DNA from: Paenibacillus sp. J45TS6
GTDB lineage: Bacteria > Bacillota > Bacilli > Paenibacillales > Paenibacillaceae
Assembly (NCBI RefSeq): GCF_018403285.1
Contig: NZ_BOSJ01000003.1
Span: 372,001-436,000 of the forward strand
Direction: 5' to 3'
DNA: 64,000 bases
Shown: piece by piece, positions 1 to 7,825 of the stretch
Position numbering within the stretch: position 1 is the stretch's first letter
How the letters are laid out: the number at the start of each line of letters is the position of its first letter
The notes under the pieces: generated by a model
Told to the model about the DNA's origin: nothing
Databases searched by the model: none
What the model saw: the letters and a program-made list of their open reading frames with translations, nothing else
Program-made: the position numbers and the translations under genes

Positions 1-1
1 C

Positions 2-1045
2 CAGGCGGCATGGTTGGATTTGAAGACTCGTGAATCATTACCAAAAGAGGGAACTTCGCTCCCGATTCGTATAACAGAAGGAGAACATTGGTTTCATTCG
101 CGGCCCGTTACCTTGACTCTTCAGAACACAGAAAAACCAGAAGTGGTTACAGAATCTGGTGCTCGGAAAAAAGTAGTTGTGGCAGAAGATGTTCGTTTAT
201 CATACCGTACCATTCATAAGAAGATGCACCCTGTCCTGGATGGAGTGAATGTAACTCTGCATTCTGGTGAAGCGGTTGCGATTATCGGCAATAACGGTGC
301 AGGGAAATCATCCTTACTTAAACTGATCGCAGGAATAGTGAAACCTACAGGCGGATACTTAAATGTGAATGGATTTTCGCTAAAAGGAATGAGCCCGGAG
401 CGAATGGCAGGACATGTATCTTATGTATATCAGAACCCCGAAGAGATGTTTATTGAGGACTCCGTTGAAAAAGAAGTCGGTTATTATGTTCATGCACACC
501 GTCTGCCGGATGCGGAAGAACGTATTCATAACGTACTAGAAAGTTTCCGTCTTACTGGACTTAAAGATCGGGACGCAAGATTGCTCAGCGGGGGTCAGCA
601 GCGGCGGGTAGCTTTAGCGATTGGAGCCGCTATACAACCATCCATTATGCTTCTTGATGAACCGACGGCAAATTTGGATATTGCAACAAAGCAGGAAATG
701 CTCAGTGTACTCTCTACTTTGAAATCACATGTAGAGACGGTCGCTATCGCAACTCATGACATGCAGCTTGTGGCGGAGTGGGCAAGCCGGATCATTGTGA
801 TGCATCAGGGGGTTGTCATTGCAGATGGTACGAAGGAACAAATCTTTGAAGATGCAAGGCTGCTTGAACGAGCGGGTCTGCTTCCTACGCAGCTCATGGA
901 ACTTAGCCGGTGTCTTGGATTGCCAAAAATCTGTTACTCACTGGATGAATTCATTTCATTTTACACATCTAGAGAACAATCTCAACCGGAAGGAGAGGAT
1001 ACCGCGTGGAAATCGTCAAAAAGACACTTGACCGCATATCTGTAG
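2..1045 (+). CDS. ECF transporter ATP-binding protein (5' partial)
   Basis: ATPase of an energy-coupling-factor vitamin/metal importer. The visible part carries Walker A (GNNGAGKSS), a Q-loop (YVYQNPEEMF), the signature LSGGQQRR, Walker B (IMLLDEPTANLD) and the H-loop (ATHD). The frame is open to the left edge without a stop, and about 60 residues of non-ABC linker precede the ATPase domain. I infer that this is the C-terminal half of a fused double ATPase of the YkoD type whose first half lies outside the window. The TTG at 14 is an unlikely start because no ribosome binding site is visible. The gene overlaps the downstream ecfT-like gene by 40 nt, so the two should be translationally coupled. 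The substrate-binding S component is not in the window, so the substrate is unknown. Confidence 0.85.
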   Translation, partial: QAAWLDLKTRESLPKEGTSLPIRITEGEHWFHSRPVTLTLQNTEKPEVVTESGARKKVVVAEDVRLSYRTIHKKMHPVLDGVNVTLHSGEAVAIIGNNGAGKSSLLKLIAGIVKPTGGYLNVNGFSLKGMSPERMAGHVSYVYQNPEEMFIEDSVEKEVGYYVHAHRLPDAEERIHNVLESFRLTGLKDRDARLLSGGQQRRVALAIGAAIQPSIMLLDEPTANLDIATKQEMLSVLSTLKSHVETVAIATHDMQLVAEWASRIIVMHQGVVIADGTKEQIFEDARLLERAGLLPTQLMELSRCLGLPKICYSLDEFISFYTSREQSQPEGEDTAWKSSKRHLTAYL

Positions 1046-1839
1046 AACGAATCAAGCTGGAATTACTCGGTACGGCTTATGGTAATTCCACCACATTTAT
1101 TGGAAGGCTTGATCCGCGTACGCTTTTATCTTGGTATTTGTTTTTTGCCATTGTTCCCTGGTTTATTCATAACCGGACGATTCTAATCGGCATGTTCGTA
1201 TTTATGGTGTGTATGACGGCGTTATCTCGCGTTAGTTCGATCCTTATTTTCATATTATGTTTAGGACTCGTGGGTCAAGTAGGATGGATGTTCTTATTCT
1301 CGATGCTATTTGGAGGCGATCTATCCTCCCTTTTACCGCTCCTTACGCTAACACTGAAGTTATCGGTCATTTCACTTGCCAGTATCGCTGTATTTTCAAG
1401 TATGGATCCGGAAAAATTAAGTGATGGCTTGTCCGCTCTTGGTGTACCAGATACATTCTCATTTAGTTTGTCATACGGGTACCGCATTCTACCTACTCTA
1501 TTAGAAGAGTTTCATCAGATTCTGTTGTCTTTCCGTTTAAGAGGAAGGTCTCCCGAACGGCCCGGTTTTCTCTACATTCGGGTTATCATTTATTATCTGC
1601 GCCTGACGGTACTTTGTTTCTATCCACTGATGCTAAATACGGCCAAACGTTCCAGAACAACAGTTGAAGCACTTGAAACACGCGGGTTTACTTATGGGCT
1701 TAATAACCGTGAAGTAAAGAAGATGAGATTATCCTATCTTAAACTCGGCATGCTAGATTTGTATTTCATTGCATTCTCTATCCTTTATATTACCTGGTTG
1801 TTCTGGTTCGGTCTGAAATTTCCATCCATTTTGTATTAA
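1006..1839 (+). CDS. ECF transporter transmembrane protein EcfT (YkoC-like)
   Basis: Membrane coupling subunit of an ECF importer, about 277 residues. Several hydrophobic helices are followed by two Arg-Gly coupling motifs (FRLRGRSPER and EALETRGF), which are the EcfT helices that contact the ATPase grooves. The GTG start is supported by AAGGAGAGG ending 7 nt upstream, inside the end of the ATPase gene. The pair resembles the ATPase/T-component pair ykoD-ykoC. It is distinct from the second, complete EcfA1A2T set near 8.6-11.1 kb. Confidence 0.85.
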   Translation: MEIVKKTLDRISVERIKLELLGTAYGNSTTFIGRLDPRTLLSWYLFFAIVPWFIHNRTILIGMFVFMVCMTALSRVSSILIFILCLGLVGQVGWMFLFSMLFGGDLSSLLPLLTLTLKLSVISLASIAVFSSMDPEKLSDGLSALGVPDTFSFSLSYGYRILPTLLEEFHQILLSFRLRGRSPERPGFLYIRVIIYYLRLTVLCFYPLMLNTAKRSRTTVEALETRGFTYGLNNREVKKMRLSYLKLGMLDLYFIAFSILYITWLFWFGLKFPSILY

Positions 1840-1874
1840 TTGATATGAACATATTTAGAAGGAGATGAAGTAAC

Positions 1875-2669
1875 ATGTTAATCGATTTACACACCCACGG
1901 AAAACTATCCAAACAATCTGATTTCTCACTGGATTATTTTCACGAAATGATGCAAGAAGCAAAATTGAACGGGGTAGATGCTGTAGCTTTAACCGAACAT
2001 TTTAACACGAAAAATTATGGGGCGATGTATGAAGCACTTGATTCCGCATTCCCTTATAATGGTCACTACTATGAAGCCCATGGGGTTCGGGTATTCCCAG
2101 GAATTGAAGTAGATATAAGAGAAACAGGACATATTCTGCTGATTGGTAAAAAAGAAGAAATCTTAGCGATTCGAGCGGAACTGGAGCCCTTTACATCTAA
2201 AGAAAACTTCATTCCATTTGCACAGCTGCTAAAGCTTGCTGACACTTATCATGTATTTAAAATAGGAGGGCATCCATTCCGAGATTCAACTCCGCTGCAT
2301 CAATTAAATAGAGATCTGCTCATCCAATTAGACGCGCTGGATCTCAATGCAAAAGATTTATACAAACAAGGAGTAGAAGTGAATCGTCAGAAATTAGAAC
2401 CGTTTGCTGAGGAGCTTGGTCTTCCCATTGTTGCAGGGAGCGATACTCATCAGTGTCTCCAATATGGAAGTGTTGTGAATCGTTTTGACGAACCAATCGA
2501 TACGGTTGAAGATTTAAAACGAGCAATTCAGAGCCAAAGATATGAGATCCAGATTTCCGAAGCACTTGATATAAAAGTCAAAGCATCTGTGATGCTGAAG
2601 AAAGTACTCAAACAATTAAAAGGTGAACCGCCCTCACGCGAAGAGTTGGAGGAAGTAGGCATCGGCTAA
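1875..2669 (+). CDS. PHP-domain metal-dependent phosphoesterase
   Basis: 264-residue protein of the PHP (polymerase and histidinol phosphatase) superfamily. Metal-ligand motifs are visible in order: DLHTHGK near the N-terminus, LTEHFN near residue 40, a Glu in GIEVDIRETGH near residue 77, GGHPFRD near residue 130 and GSDTH near residue 190. A good AGAAGGAGATG ribosome binding site precedes the ATG. It lies 35 nt after the ecfT-like gene and probably shares its transcript, so it may dephosphorylate a compound related to the imported substrate. That link is inference; the PHP fold alone does not fix the substrate. Confidence 0.8.
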   Translation: MLIDLHTHGKLSKQSDFSLDYFHEMMQEAKLNGVDAVALTEHFNTKNYGAMYEALDSAFPYNGHYYEAHGVRVFPGIEVDIRETGHILLIGKKEEILAIRAELEPFTSKENFIPFAQLLKLADTYHVFKIGGHPFRDSTPLHQLNRDLLIQLDALDLNAKDLYKQGVEVNRQKLEPFAEELGLPIVAGSDTHQCLQYGSVVNRFDEPIDTVEDLKRAIQSQRYEIQISEALDIKVKASVMLKKVLKQLKGEPPSREELEEVGIG

Positions 2670-2686
2670 ATTGGTGAGTAAAAAAT

Positions 2687-2799
2687 GGTAGGCTAACTAG
2701 AGTAAGTTAGCTGTCTACCAACTGGCCTAATCGAATTTGATTAGGCAGACTGCAGGCAAACTAGCTTAAACTAGTTTACCTGCAGTCTTTTTTATTTTT
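2687..2799 (+). terminator. Terminator preceded by two overlapping hairpins
   Basis: Three hairpins follow the PHP gene: 2687-2719 (GGTAG..CTACC), 2725-2746 (GCCTAATC..GATTAGGC) and 2748-2786 (17-bp arms GACTGCAGG..CCTGCAGTC with one mismatch). The last is followed by a T-rich tract to 2799, which makes it a strong intrinsic terminator. Neighbouring arms share GTCT/AGAC elements, so alternative pairings are possible. Confidence 0.75.
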
Positions 2800-2954
2800 A
2801 GTATGTAGTAAAATACTTATGTAACTGATGTAACTAGGAATACAATAAAAACGTTTATTAATTGAAGTGAAATGTATACGATAAAGGGATATAAGACACA
2901 ATTTGGAATCACCAAGGACAACTCGTAAGGTTATAGAGGGGAGGAAACTTATTA

Positions 2955-3290
2955 ATGGATGCTACTATTACATGGGTGATTTTGTTTGTCGGGATTATGG
3001 AACGAATACTCCACTTATGGCTGGTAGAAGATGACCCAGAGTGTATAACAGAAACTTCCGGTAAGAACGTTTATAGATGGGGCAGCATTTTACTGATTAT
3101 AAGTGGAGTAACAGCTATTTTTTTATGGGAGCAGGGATCACTGGAATTTATTTGGATTATTTTTGCAACTGTGTTTTTAATATTTCGTGCATTTATGGAA
3201 TGGAGATTCATTCGAGAAGAGAGGGAGCATGTTGTAACTCTGATGACCGTGGTTATTCAAAGCATTTGTTTTCTGGTATTTGTCAGTTGA
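2955..3290 (+). CDS. Small membrane protein, DUF4181-like
   Basis: 111 residues with about four hydrophobic segments. The centre carries SETSGKNVYRWG-like residues (here ETSGKNVYRWGS) and an AFMEW-type motif followed by a charged loop (FIREERE). This pattern recalls the DUF4181 family of Bacillus membrane proteins, whose function is unknown. GGGGAGG precedes the ATG. Paired with the next membrane protein gene, 28 nt downstream. Confidence 0.65.
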   Translation: MDATITWVILFVGIMERILHLWLVEDDPECITETSGKNVYRWGSILLIISGVTAIFLWEQGSLEFIWIIFATVFLIFRAFMEWRFIREEREHVVTLMTVVIQSICFLVFVS

Positions 3291-3318
3291 AGTAAAGCTA
3301 TGATGAGGGTGTGTTAAT

Positions 3319-3705
3319 GTGACGTTTAGTACATTGGTTATATTATTCGTGTTCATAGTACTTATTCTTGCTGTTCCGTTTGTACGATTTGTAAGAAGAA
3401 AATTAGCTCCTACATTTGCAGGTTTCACAAAACGAACAAAATACATATATTCCATACTTGTGATGATCGTACTTCTTTACCAAATCAGTTTTTTACTTGT
3501 CTTTTTAACAGACCAATTATATAAACTGACAGAGCCGTGGGCCAATCTATATTGGGGTAGTGCTGGGATACTCGGAATAGTGATCGGCATGATTGGAGTC
3601 AATTTCCGTTCAAAAACTGTTTTGCTATGTTCTATCTTTCAAATGATCTTAGGTATTCTACTTTTGATGTTATTTGTTATGTTAGCTGGAATAACTTCGA
3701 TGTGA
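3319..3705 (+). CDS. Hypothetical four-helix membrane protein
   Basis: 128 residues, almost entirely hydrophobic, with four predicted membrane segments (about residues 3-22, 45-63, 75-95 and 105-125) and a short basic loop (RFVRRK) after the first. I do not recognise a family. The start is a GTG with a weak GATGAGGGTG upstream. It is probably co-transcribed with the preceding small membrane protein, since the gap is 28 nt and the next terminator follows this gene. Confidence 0.6.
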   Translation: MTFSTLVILFVFIVLILAVPFVRFVRRKLAPTFAGFTKRTKYIYSILVMIVLLYQISFLLVFLTDQLYKLTEPWANLYWGSAGILGIVIGMIGVNFRSKTVLLCSIFQMILGILLLMLFVMLAGITSM

Positions 3706-3736
3706 GTTTATTAAAATTAAACCTTTAAGAGTAACG

Positions 3737-3763
3737 AAAACCACAAAAGATTGTGGTTTTTTT
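3737..3763 (+). terminator. Intrinsic terminator
   Basis: AAAACCACAA/TTGTGGTTTT stem with an AAGA loop, followed by a T run. It closes the small membrane-protein pair and isolates it from the biotin operon promoter directly downstream. Confidence 0.8.
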
Positions 3764-3766
3764 ATG

Positions 3767-3802
3767 ATTGTAAACCAAAAATAATAATTACGGGTTTACA
3801 AT
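3767..3802. promoter_or_regulatory. BirA operator (biotin repressor site)
   Basis: Perfect inverted repeat ATTGTAAACC (3767-3776) and GGTTTACAAT (3793-3802) separated by 16 nt. This matches the bacterial BirA operator TTGTAAACC-N14..16-GGTTTACAA. The right arm overlaps the -35 box of the promoter below, so bound biotinoyl-AMP-BirA would block transcription of the bioY operon. Confidence 0.92.
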
Positions 3803-3823
3803 AAAGGGACATGAAGATATAAT
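3795..3823 (+). promoter_or_regulatory. SigA-type promoter of the bioY operon
   Basis: TTTACA (3795-3800), a 17-nt spacer and a consensus TATAAT (3818-3823). The -35 box lies inside the right half of the BirA operator. Confidence 0.85.
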
Positions 3824-3855
3824 TCTATTACATTAGATGTCGGCTCTAATAGAAT
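3822..3855. repeat. Inverted repeat in the bioY leader
   Basis: ATTCTATTA (3822-3830) and TAATAGAAT (3847-3855) are perfect 9-bp arms 16 nt apart, starting within the -10 box and running through the expected transcript start. It could be a leader hairpin or a second protein site; its spacing equals that of the BirA operator but the arm sequence differs. Confidence 0.5.
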
Positions 3856-3887
3856 AATTGTTTCACAATGATATCGGAGGTATTCAC

Positions 3888-4442
3888 TTGAAGACAAAAG
3901 AAATGGTATTCGCTGCATTATTCGCAGCATTTATAGGCGTGCTCGGGATGCTTCCGCCAATTCCCCTAGGATTTATCCCCGTTCCAATTACTGCCCAGAC
4001 ACTTGGTGTTATGCTGGCAGGATGCTTTTTAGGGAGGAAGACGGCTGGAATAAGTTTGATTTTATTTATCGTATTAGTTGCTTTAGGTTTACCGCTATTA
4101 TCTGGAGGACGTGGAGGATTAGCCGCTTTAATAGGACCGGGGGCAGGATACATACTAAGCTGGCCCATTGCCGCATTCTGTATAGGATATATGACGGAGA
4201 AGGTATGGGGAAAGCTGAAAACATGGAAATTATTTATGATTAATGTTGTTTTTGGTGTCTTGCTTGTTAGTTTAATTGGTGCACCCGTTATGGCGCTCGT
4301 AACGAATACATCAATTTGGGCTGGCCTTATAGGTGCTCTGGCATTCATACCAGGAGATTGTATCAAAGCTCTGATTGCAGCATTCGTTGCGGTTCAATTA
4401 AAAACGATTAGTCCCATTGAAGATAAAGTCCATCGATCTTAA
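3888..4442 (+). CDS. bioY: Biotin ECF transporter S component BioY (YhfU)
   Basis: Substrate-binding membrane subunit of the biotin ECF importer. The protein is about 184 residues with six hydrophobic helices and the BioY signatures LGMLPPIPLGFIPVPITAQTL near the N-terminus and GAGYILSWP in the middle. I place the start at TTG 3888 because CGGAGG lies 7 nt upstream and the residual N-terminus fits the family; the in-frame TTG at 3858 lacks a ribosome binding site. It is the first gene behind a BirA operator. EcfA1, EcfA2 and EcfT genes sit at the end of the same gene run, so all parts of a biotin importer are present. Confidence 0.93.
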   Translation: MKTKEMVFAALFAAFIGVLGMLPPIPLGFIPVPITAQTLGVMLAGCFLGRKTAGISLILFIVLVALGLPLLSGGRGGLAALIGPGAGYILSWPIAAFCIGYMTEKVWGKLKTWKLFMINVVFGVLLVSLIGAPVMALVTNTSIWAGLIGALAFIPGDCIKALIAAFVAVQLKTISPIEDKVHRS

Positions 4443-4474
4443 AAAAACGGAATTTTAAGTCATAAATAGGTGTG

Positions 4475-5962
4475 ATGAATTTGAATATAGTAAAGGCGAT
4501 ATTGGAATGCGGGAAGCATCAGCCTGATAAAATTGCTTTAGTTCATAATGAGAATAGTCTTTCTTACTCTGAATTGGTAACAAGGATCAAAAAAGTAGCT
4601 CATGGCTTTAAGCAGAAGGGTTTCCATCATGATAAGATTGCAATTTTATCAACGAATCGTATAGAATTCGTAGAAGTTTTTCTTGGTATCATCTATGCAG
4701 GATGTGTTCCTATCCCTCTAGATCCAAAATGGAGCCAGTCGGAGGTTAACACCATCCTACAGCAATGCGATCCTCGTATGATTTTTACGGAGGAAGCCTA
4801 TACGAGAAATCTACGCATGTCCGATAATGAGATCCCGCTCCTCACCTTTTCACATGAAGAAACGTGCTCCTATGCCGGTTGGATTGATTCTTTGAACCCG
4901 GCAGCCGAAGTGGATGAAACAAACGAATTATTATTTATCGCTTTCACATCAGGTACAACAGGGGTGCCCAAGGGATACATGCGCACTCATTTGTCTTGGA
5001 TGAAAAGCTTTGAAGCAACAAGCGAAGCTTTTGAGTTTCATAACATGGAACATATTATGGCGCCCGGTCCCTTTGTACACTCTTTGTCACTATTTGCTTT
5101 AATGCAGAGTCTGGTAAGTGGAGCAACCTTTCATATCGTAGAGCATTTCCATGCAAAAAAGGTGCTGGAGCTATGTGAAAATATTCCGGGCATGATTCTG
5201 TTTGTTGTTCCTACGATGATTGAATCGATGATGCGGGAGGCCATCCCAGGTAGGGCATACATGCAAGCGCTGATCAGTTCGGGAGGGAAATGGTCGGAAG
5301 GATCCAAAAAAAGATCCATGGAGGTTTTTGGTGGAGCAAAAATGTACGAATTTTATGGTTCCTCTGAAGCGAGCTATATTAGTTATATCGATGTATATGC
5401 AGAAAATAAACCGAATTCGGTTGGTAAACCATTTAGAGGCGTAGAAATCTCTATACGTGATGAGCATTTTAAAGAATTGCCCGTAGGAGAGATTGGACAG
5501 CTATATATCCGAAGTGAAATGATGTTCTCAGGATATTATGGATTACCTGACGAAACAGCAAATGTCTTCCGTGATGGGTGGCTCATGCTTGGAGATTATG
5601 TTTCTATAGATGAAAATGGATATTTACACCTGGCTGGCCGTGCAAAAAATATGATCGTATCCGGGGGCCTGAACGTTTTTGCAGAGGAAGTCGAATCCGT
5701 TATGCAGCTCATTCCGGCGATTGAAGAAGTAATGGTGTTTGGGCAGCCTGATGACTATTGGGGAGAACAGGTGACGGCACTTATACAATGGAGCGGAGAA
5801 GAACACTTGTCTCTAAAAGAAATTAAAGAGCATTGCCGTAGGTACTTAGCCAGCTACAAAGCTCCAAAACAGCTTATTACAGTAGATCAATTCATCTATA
5901 CTAGCAGCGGGAAGATCGCTCGCCATGAGATGAAGGAATACATGAGAAGAGTGATGCTATGA
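4475..5962 (+). CDS. yhfT: Acyl-CoA ligase of the AMP-forming family (YhfT-like)
   Basis: ANL-superfamily enzyme, about 495 residues, which activates a carboxylic acid to its adenylate and then its CoA thioester. Visible motifs are the P-loop FTSGTTGVPKG (near residue 160), YEFYGSSEAS (near residue 292), the GRAKNMIVSGGLNVF hinge and the C-terminal SSGKIAR with the catalytic Lys. Starts at 4472 (GTG), 4475 (ATG) and 4481 (TTG) are all possible; AGGTG at 4468-4472 fits TTG 4481 best by spacing. Family knowledge: yhfU-yhfT-yhfS is a biotin-regulated operon in Bacillus. The gene ends in an ATGA overlap with the thiolase. The true acid substrate is not known; pimelate or a shorter diacid is inference. 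Confidence 0.85.
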   Translation: MNLNIVKAILECGKHQPDKIALVHNENSLSYSELVTRIKKVAHGFKQKGFHHDKIAILSTNRIEFVEVFLGIIYAGCVPIPLDPKWSQSEVNTILQQCDPRMIFTEEAYTRNLRMSDNEIPLLTFSHEETCSYAGWIDSLNPAAEVDETNELLFIAFTSGTTGVPKGYMRTHLSWMKSFEATSEAFEFHNMEHIMAPGPFVHSLSLFALMQSLVSGATFHIVEHFHAKKVLELCENIPGMILFVVPTMIESMMREAIPGRAYMQALISSGGKWSEGSKKRSMEVFGGAKMYEFYGSSEASYISYIDVYAENKPNSVGKPFRGVEISIRDEHFKELPVGEIGQLYIRSEMMFSGYYGLPDETANVFRDGWLMLGDYVSIDENGYLHLAGRAKNMIVSGGLNVFAEEVESVMQLIPAIEEVMVFGQPDDYWGEQVTALIQWSGEEHLSLKEIKEHCRRYLASYKAPKQLITVDQFIYTSSGKIARHEMKEYMRRVML

Positions 5963-7110
5963 AAGAGGCTGTTGTTGTCATGGCAAAACGTACGCCTATT
6001 GGTAAGATGGGCGGATTATTATGTGAACTGGAACCAGAGTCATTATTAGCACCGCTTATTCAGCATATTGTCACTGAAACAAACCTGCAGAGCGACCTCA
6101 TTGATGATGTTATTATTGGCAATGTGGTGGGACCAGGAGGTAATATTGCACGAGTGGCTGCACTTGCAGCGGGGCTTCCTGTCACAGTGCCAGGTGTCAC
6201 GATTGATCGGCAGTGTGGTTCTGGCTTAGAAGCGATTAATATAGCAGCCAGACTCATTCAGAGTGGTGCGGGTGAAGTCTATCTAGCAGGCGGGACCGAA
6301 AGTACCAGCCGGGCTCCATGGAGAATGACCAAGCCGCAAACCTTGATGGGTGTCCCGCAGCTGTATACGCGTGCTCCGTTTACTCCAAGTGCGTATGGCG
6401 ATCCGGATATGGGCATAGCAGCGGAGAATGTAGCTGAAAAGTTTCAGATTTCCAGAGAAGCACAGGATGAGTATGCTTTAAAAAGCCATCAGAAGGCGAT
6501 TCATTCACAGCAATCCGGCAGATTTATTGAGGAGATTGTTCCGATCGAAGTGGCTGGAAAGCTCATGGGCACCGATGAATGTCCGAGAGCCAACACGAGC
6601 ATGGAAAAGCTGCGGAAATTGCCGCCTATTTTTCTGGATCAAGGTACGGTTACGGCCGGAAACGCTTGTCCGATGAATGATGGGGCTGCGCTAGTTCTAA
6701 TCATGTCCCTCAATAAATGTACTGAACTTAAATTAAAGCCTATCTTGCGCATTGTGGATACTCAGGCAGCAGGGGTAGATCCTCATTATTTAGGGATTGG
6801 GCCCGTTCCAGCTGTTCAAAAATTGGTAAACCGTCAGCAGCTGACAGTGGACGATTTAGATATTGTTGAATTCAATGAAGCCTTTGCTTCTCAAGTATTG
6901 GCCTCATTAAAAGAGCTTCAGATCCCCGAGGAAAAGGTCAACCGTGGTGGCGGGGCGCTGGCTTTAGGCCATCCTTACGGTGCATCCGGTGCTATTTTAA
7001 TGACGCGACTATGCGCTGAAATGCTGCGAAAACCTTTCAAACGCGGGCTTGCTACACTTGGTATTGGCGGAGGAATTGGTCTTGCCACTTTAGTGGAGGC
7101 GGTGGAATGA
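5959..7110 (+). CDS. yhfS: Thiolase family protein (YhfS-like), second catalytic Cys replaced by Gly
   Basis: 383-residue thiolase-fold protein. The nucleophile Cys86 (DRQCGSG), NEAFA and the GGGALALGHPYGASGA histidine motif are intact. The C-terminal motif that normally reads LCIGGG, with the acid/base cysteine, is LGIGGG here: Gly368, codon GGT at 7060-7062. That Cys is needed for proton transfer in classical biosynthetic thiolases. The protein may therefore use another base, run only one half-reaction, or act as an acyl transferase. The start overlaps the ligase stop (ATGA). The neighbouring ketoreductase and dehydratase genes suggest chain elongation of a CoA thioester. Confidence 0.85.
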   Translation: MKEAVVVMAKRTPIGKMGGLLCELEPESLLAPLIQHIVTETNLQSDLIDDVIIGNVVGPGGNIARVAALAAGLPVTVPGVTIDRQCGSGLEAINIAARLIQSGAGEVYLAGGTESTSRAPWRMTKPQTLMGVPQLYTRAPFTPSAYGDPDMGIAAENVAEKFQISREAQDEYALKSHQKAIHSQQSGRFIEEIVPIEVAGKLMGTDECPRANTSMEKLRKLPPIFLDQGTVTAGNACPMNDGAALVLIMSLNKCTELKLKPILRIVDTQAAGVDPHYLGIGPVPAVQKLVNRQQLTVDDLDIVEFNEAFASQVLASLKELQIPEEKVNRGGGALALGHPYGASGAILMTRLCAEMLRKPFKRGLATLGIGGGIGLATLVEAVE

Positions 7111-7487
7111 ATGAGCTTCATAAGCGGATTTATGTATCTGCAGAGTCGATAACTCGGTATGCGAAGAGCATCGAATTCCCCGTGCCAACATCAAGTGGTG
7201 AGTTGATTGCTCCAGCCACAATGCCGATTATTTTTTGGAGTGAATTTGATATTCCGTGGCTCCCTATGAACGGACCTCTAATTCATGGATCACAGCAATT
7301 TAGCTACGAGGCTCCACTTACGGCGGGTATGACTCTGGATTGTGAATTATCGTTACAAAAAGTAGAGAAAAAAGCTGGGCGTCATGGGAATTTGACCTTG
7401 TATACTCATAGACTCGTGTGTACCAGTGAGAACAAACTTATCGTTACAGCAGAAACGGTATTAATCTCCGTAGGTGATGGAATATGA
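7107..7487 (+). CDS. MaoC-like N-terminal (FAS1-type dehydratase) domain protein
   Basis: 126 residues resembling the N-terminal half of hotdog-fold MaoC dehydratases. The segment LIHGSQQFSYEAPLTAGMTL is the typical H-G-x-Q-x-F-x-Y...PL..G pattern. It overlaps the thiolase by 4 nt and the next MaoC gene by 4 nt. Two separate hotdog proteins encoded side by side commonly form a heteromeric (R)-3-hydroxyacyl dehydratase/enoyl-CoA hydratase in which only the second subunit carries the catalytic Asp/His. That fits this pair, but the substrate is inferred. Confidence 0.75.
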   Translation: MNELHKRIYVSAESITRYAKSIEFPVPTSSGELIAPATMPIIFWSEFDIPWLPMNGPLIHGSQQFSYEAPLTAGMTLDCELSLQKVEKKAGRHGNLTLYTHRLVCTSENKLIVTAETVLISVGDGI

Positions 7488-7825
7488 AAAAGCGAATTAC
7501 AGCTGACCATGTTCAGCAGTATGCTGCTGCCTCTAAAGATAGAGCTGCCATTCATTTGAATGCTGAAGCTGCAGCCAGGGCCGGTTATAAACGGCCAATT
7601 GTACATGGAATGTACATTATGGGTATTGCACAGTCCTTGTATTTAGCGGACCATCCAGCTCAGTGGATCAAAACCTGCAACATGAAATTTATCAATCCAC
7701 TATTAACAGATACGTTAGCAAGTTTTCACTTTGAAGTTTGCGCAGATCATATTGACATAACTGTTACAGCAGAAACTGGCGAAGTTATTGCGAAGGGCAC
7801 TTTTTCAGTGGAAGAGAGGTTCTAA
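7484..7825 (+). CDS. MaoC-family dehydratase (hydratase 2) subunit
   Basis: 113 residues. The hydratase-2 active-site signature is readable as YAAASKDRAAIHLN...GYKRPIVHGM: Asp in SKD, His in AIH, then the HGM turn. Catalyses reversible dehydration of 3-hydroxyacyl-CoA/ACP to the enoyl thioester in family members. It is flanked by 4-nt and 1-nt overlaps, so translation with the preceding MaoC-N subunit and the following ketoreductase should be coupled. Confidence 0.8.
   Translation: MKKRITADHVQQYAAASKDRAAIHLNAEAAARAGYKRPIVHGMYIMGIAQSLYLADHPAQWIKTCNMKFINPLLTDTLASFHFEVCADHIDITVTAETGEVIAKGTFSVEERF

Noticed and set aside
2848-2863. Palindrome AATAAAAACGTTTATT as a possible cre site
   Set aside because: Too many mismatches to the CcpA consensus and no carbohydrate gene downstream.
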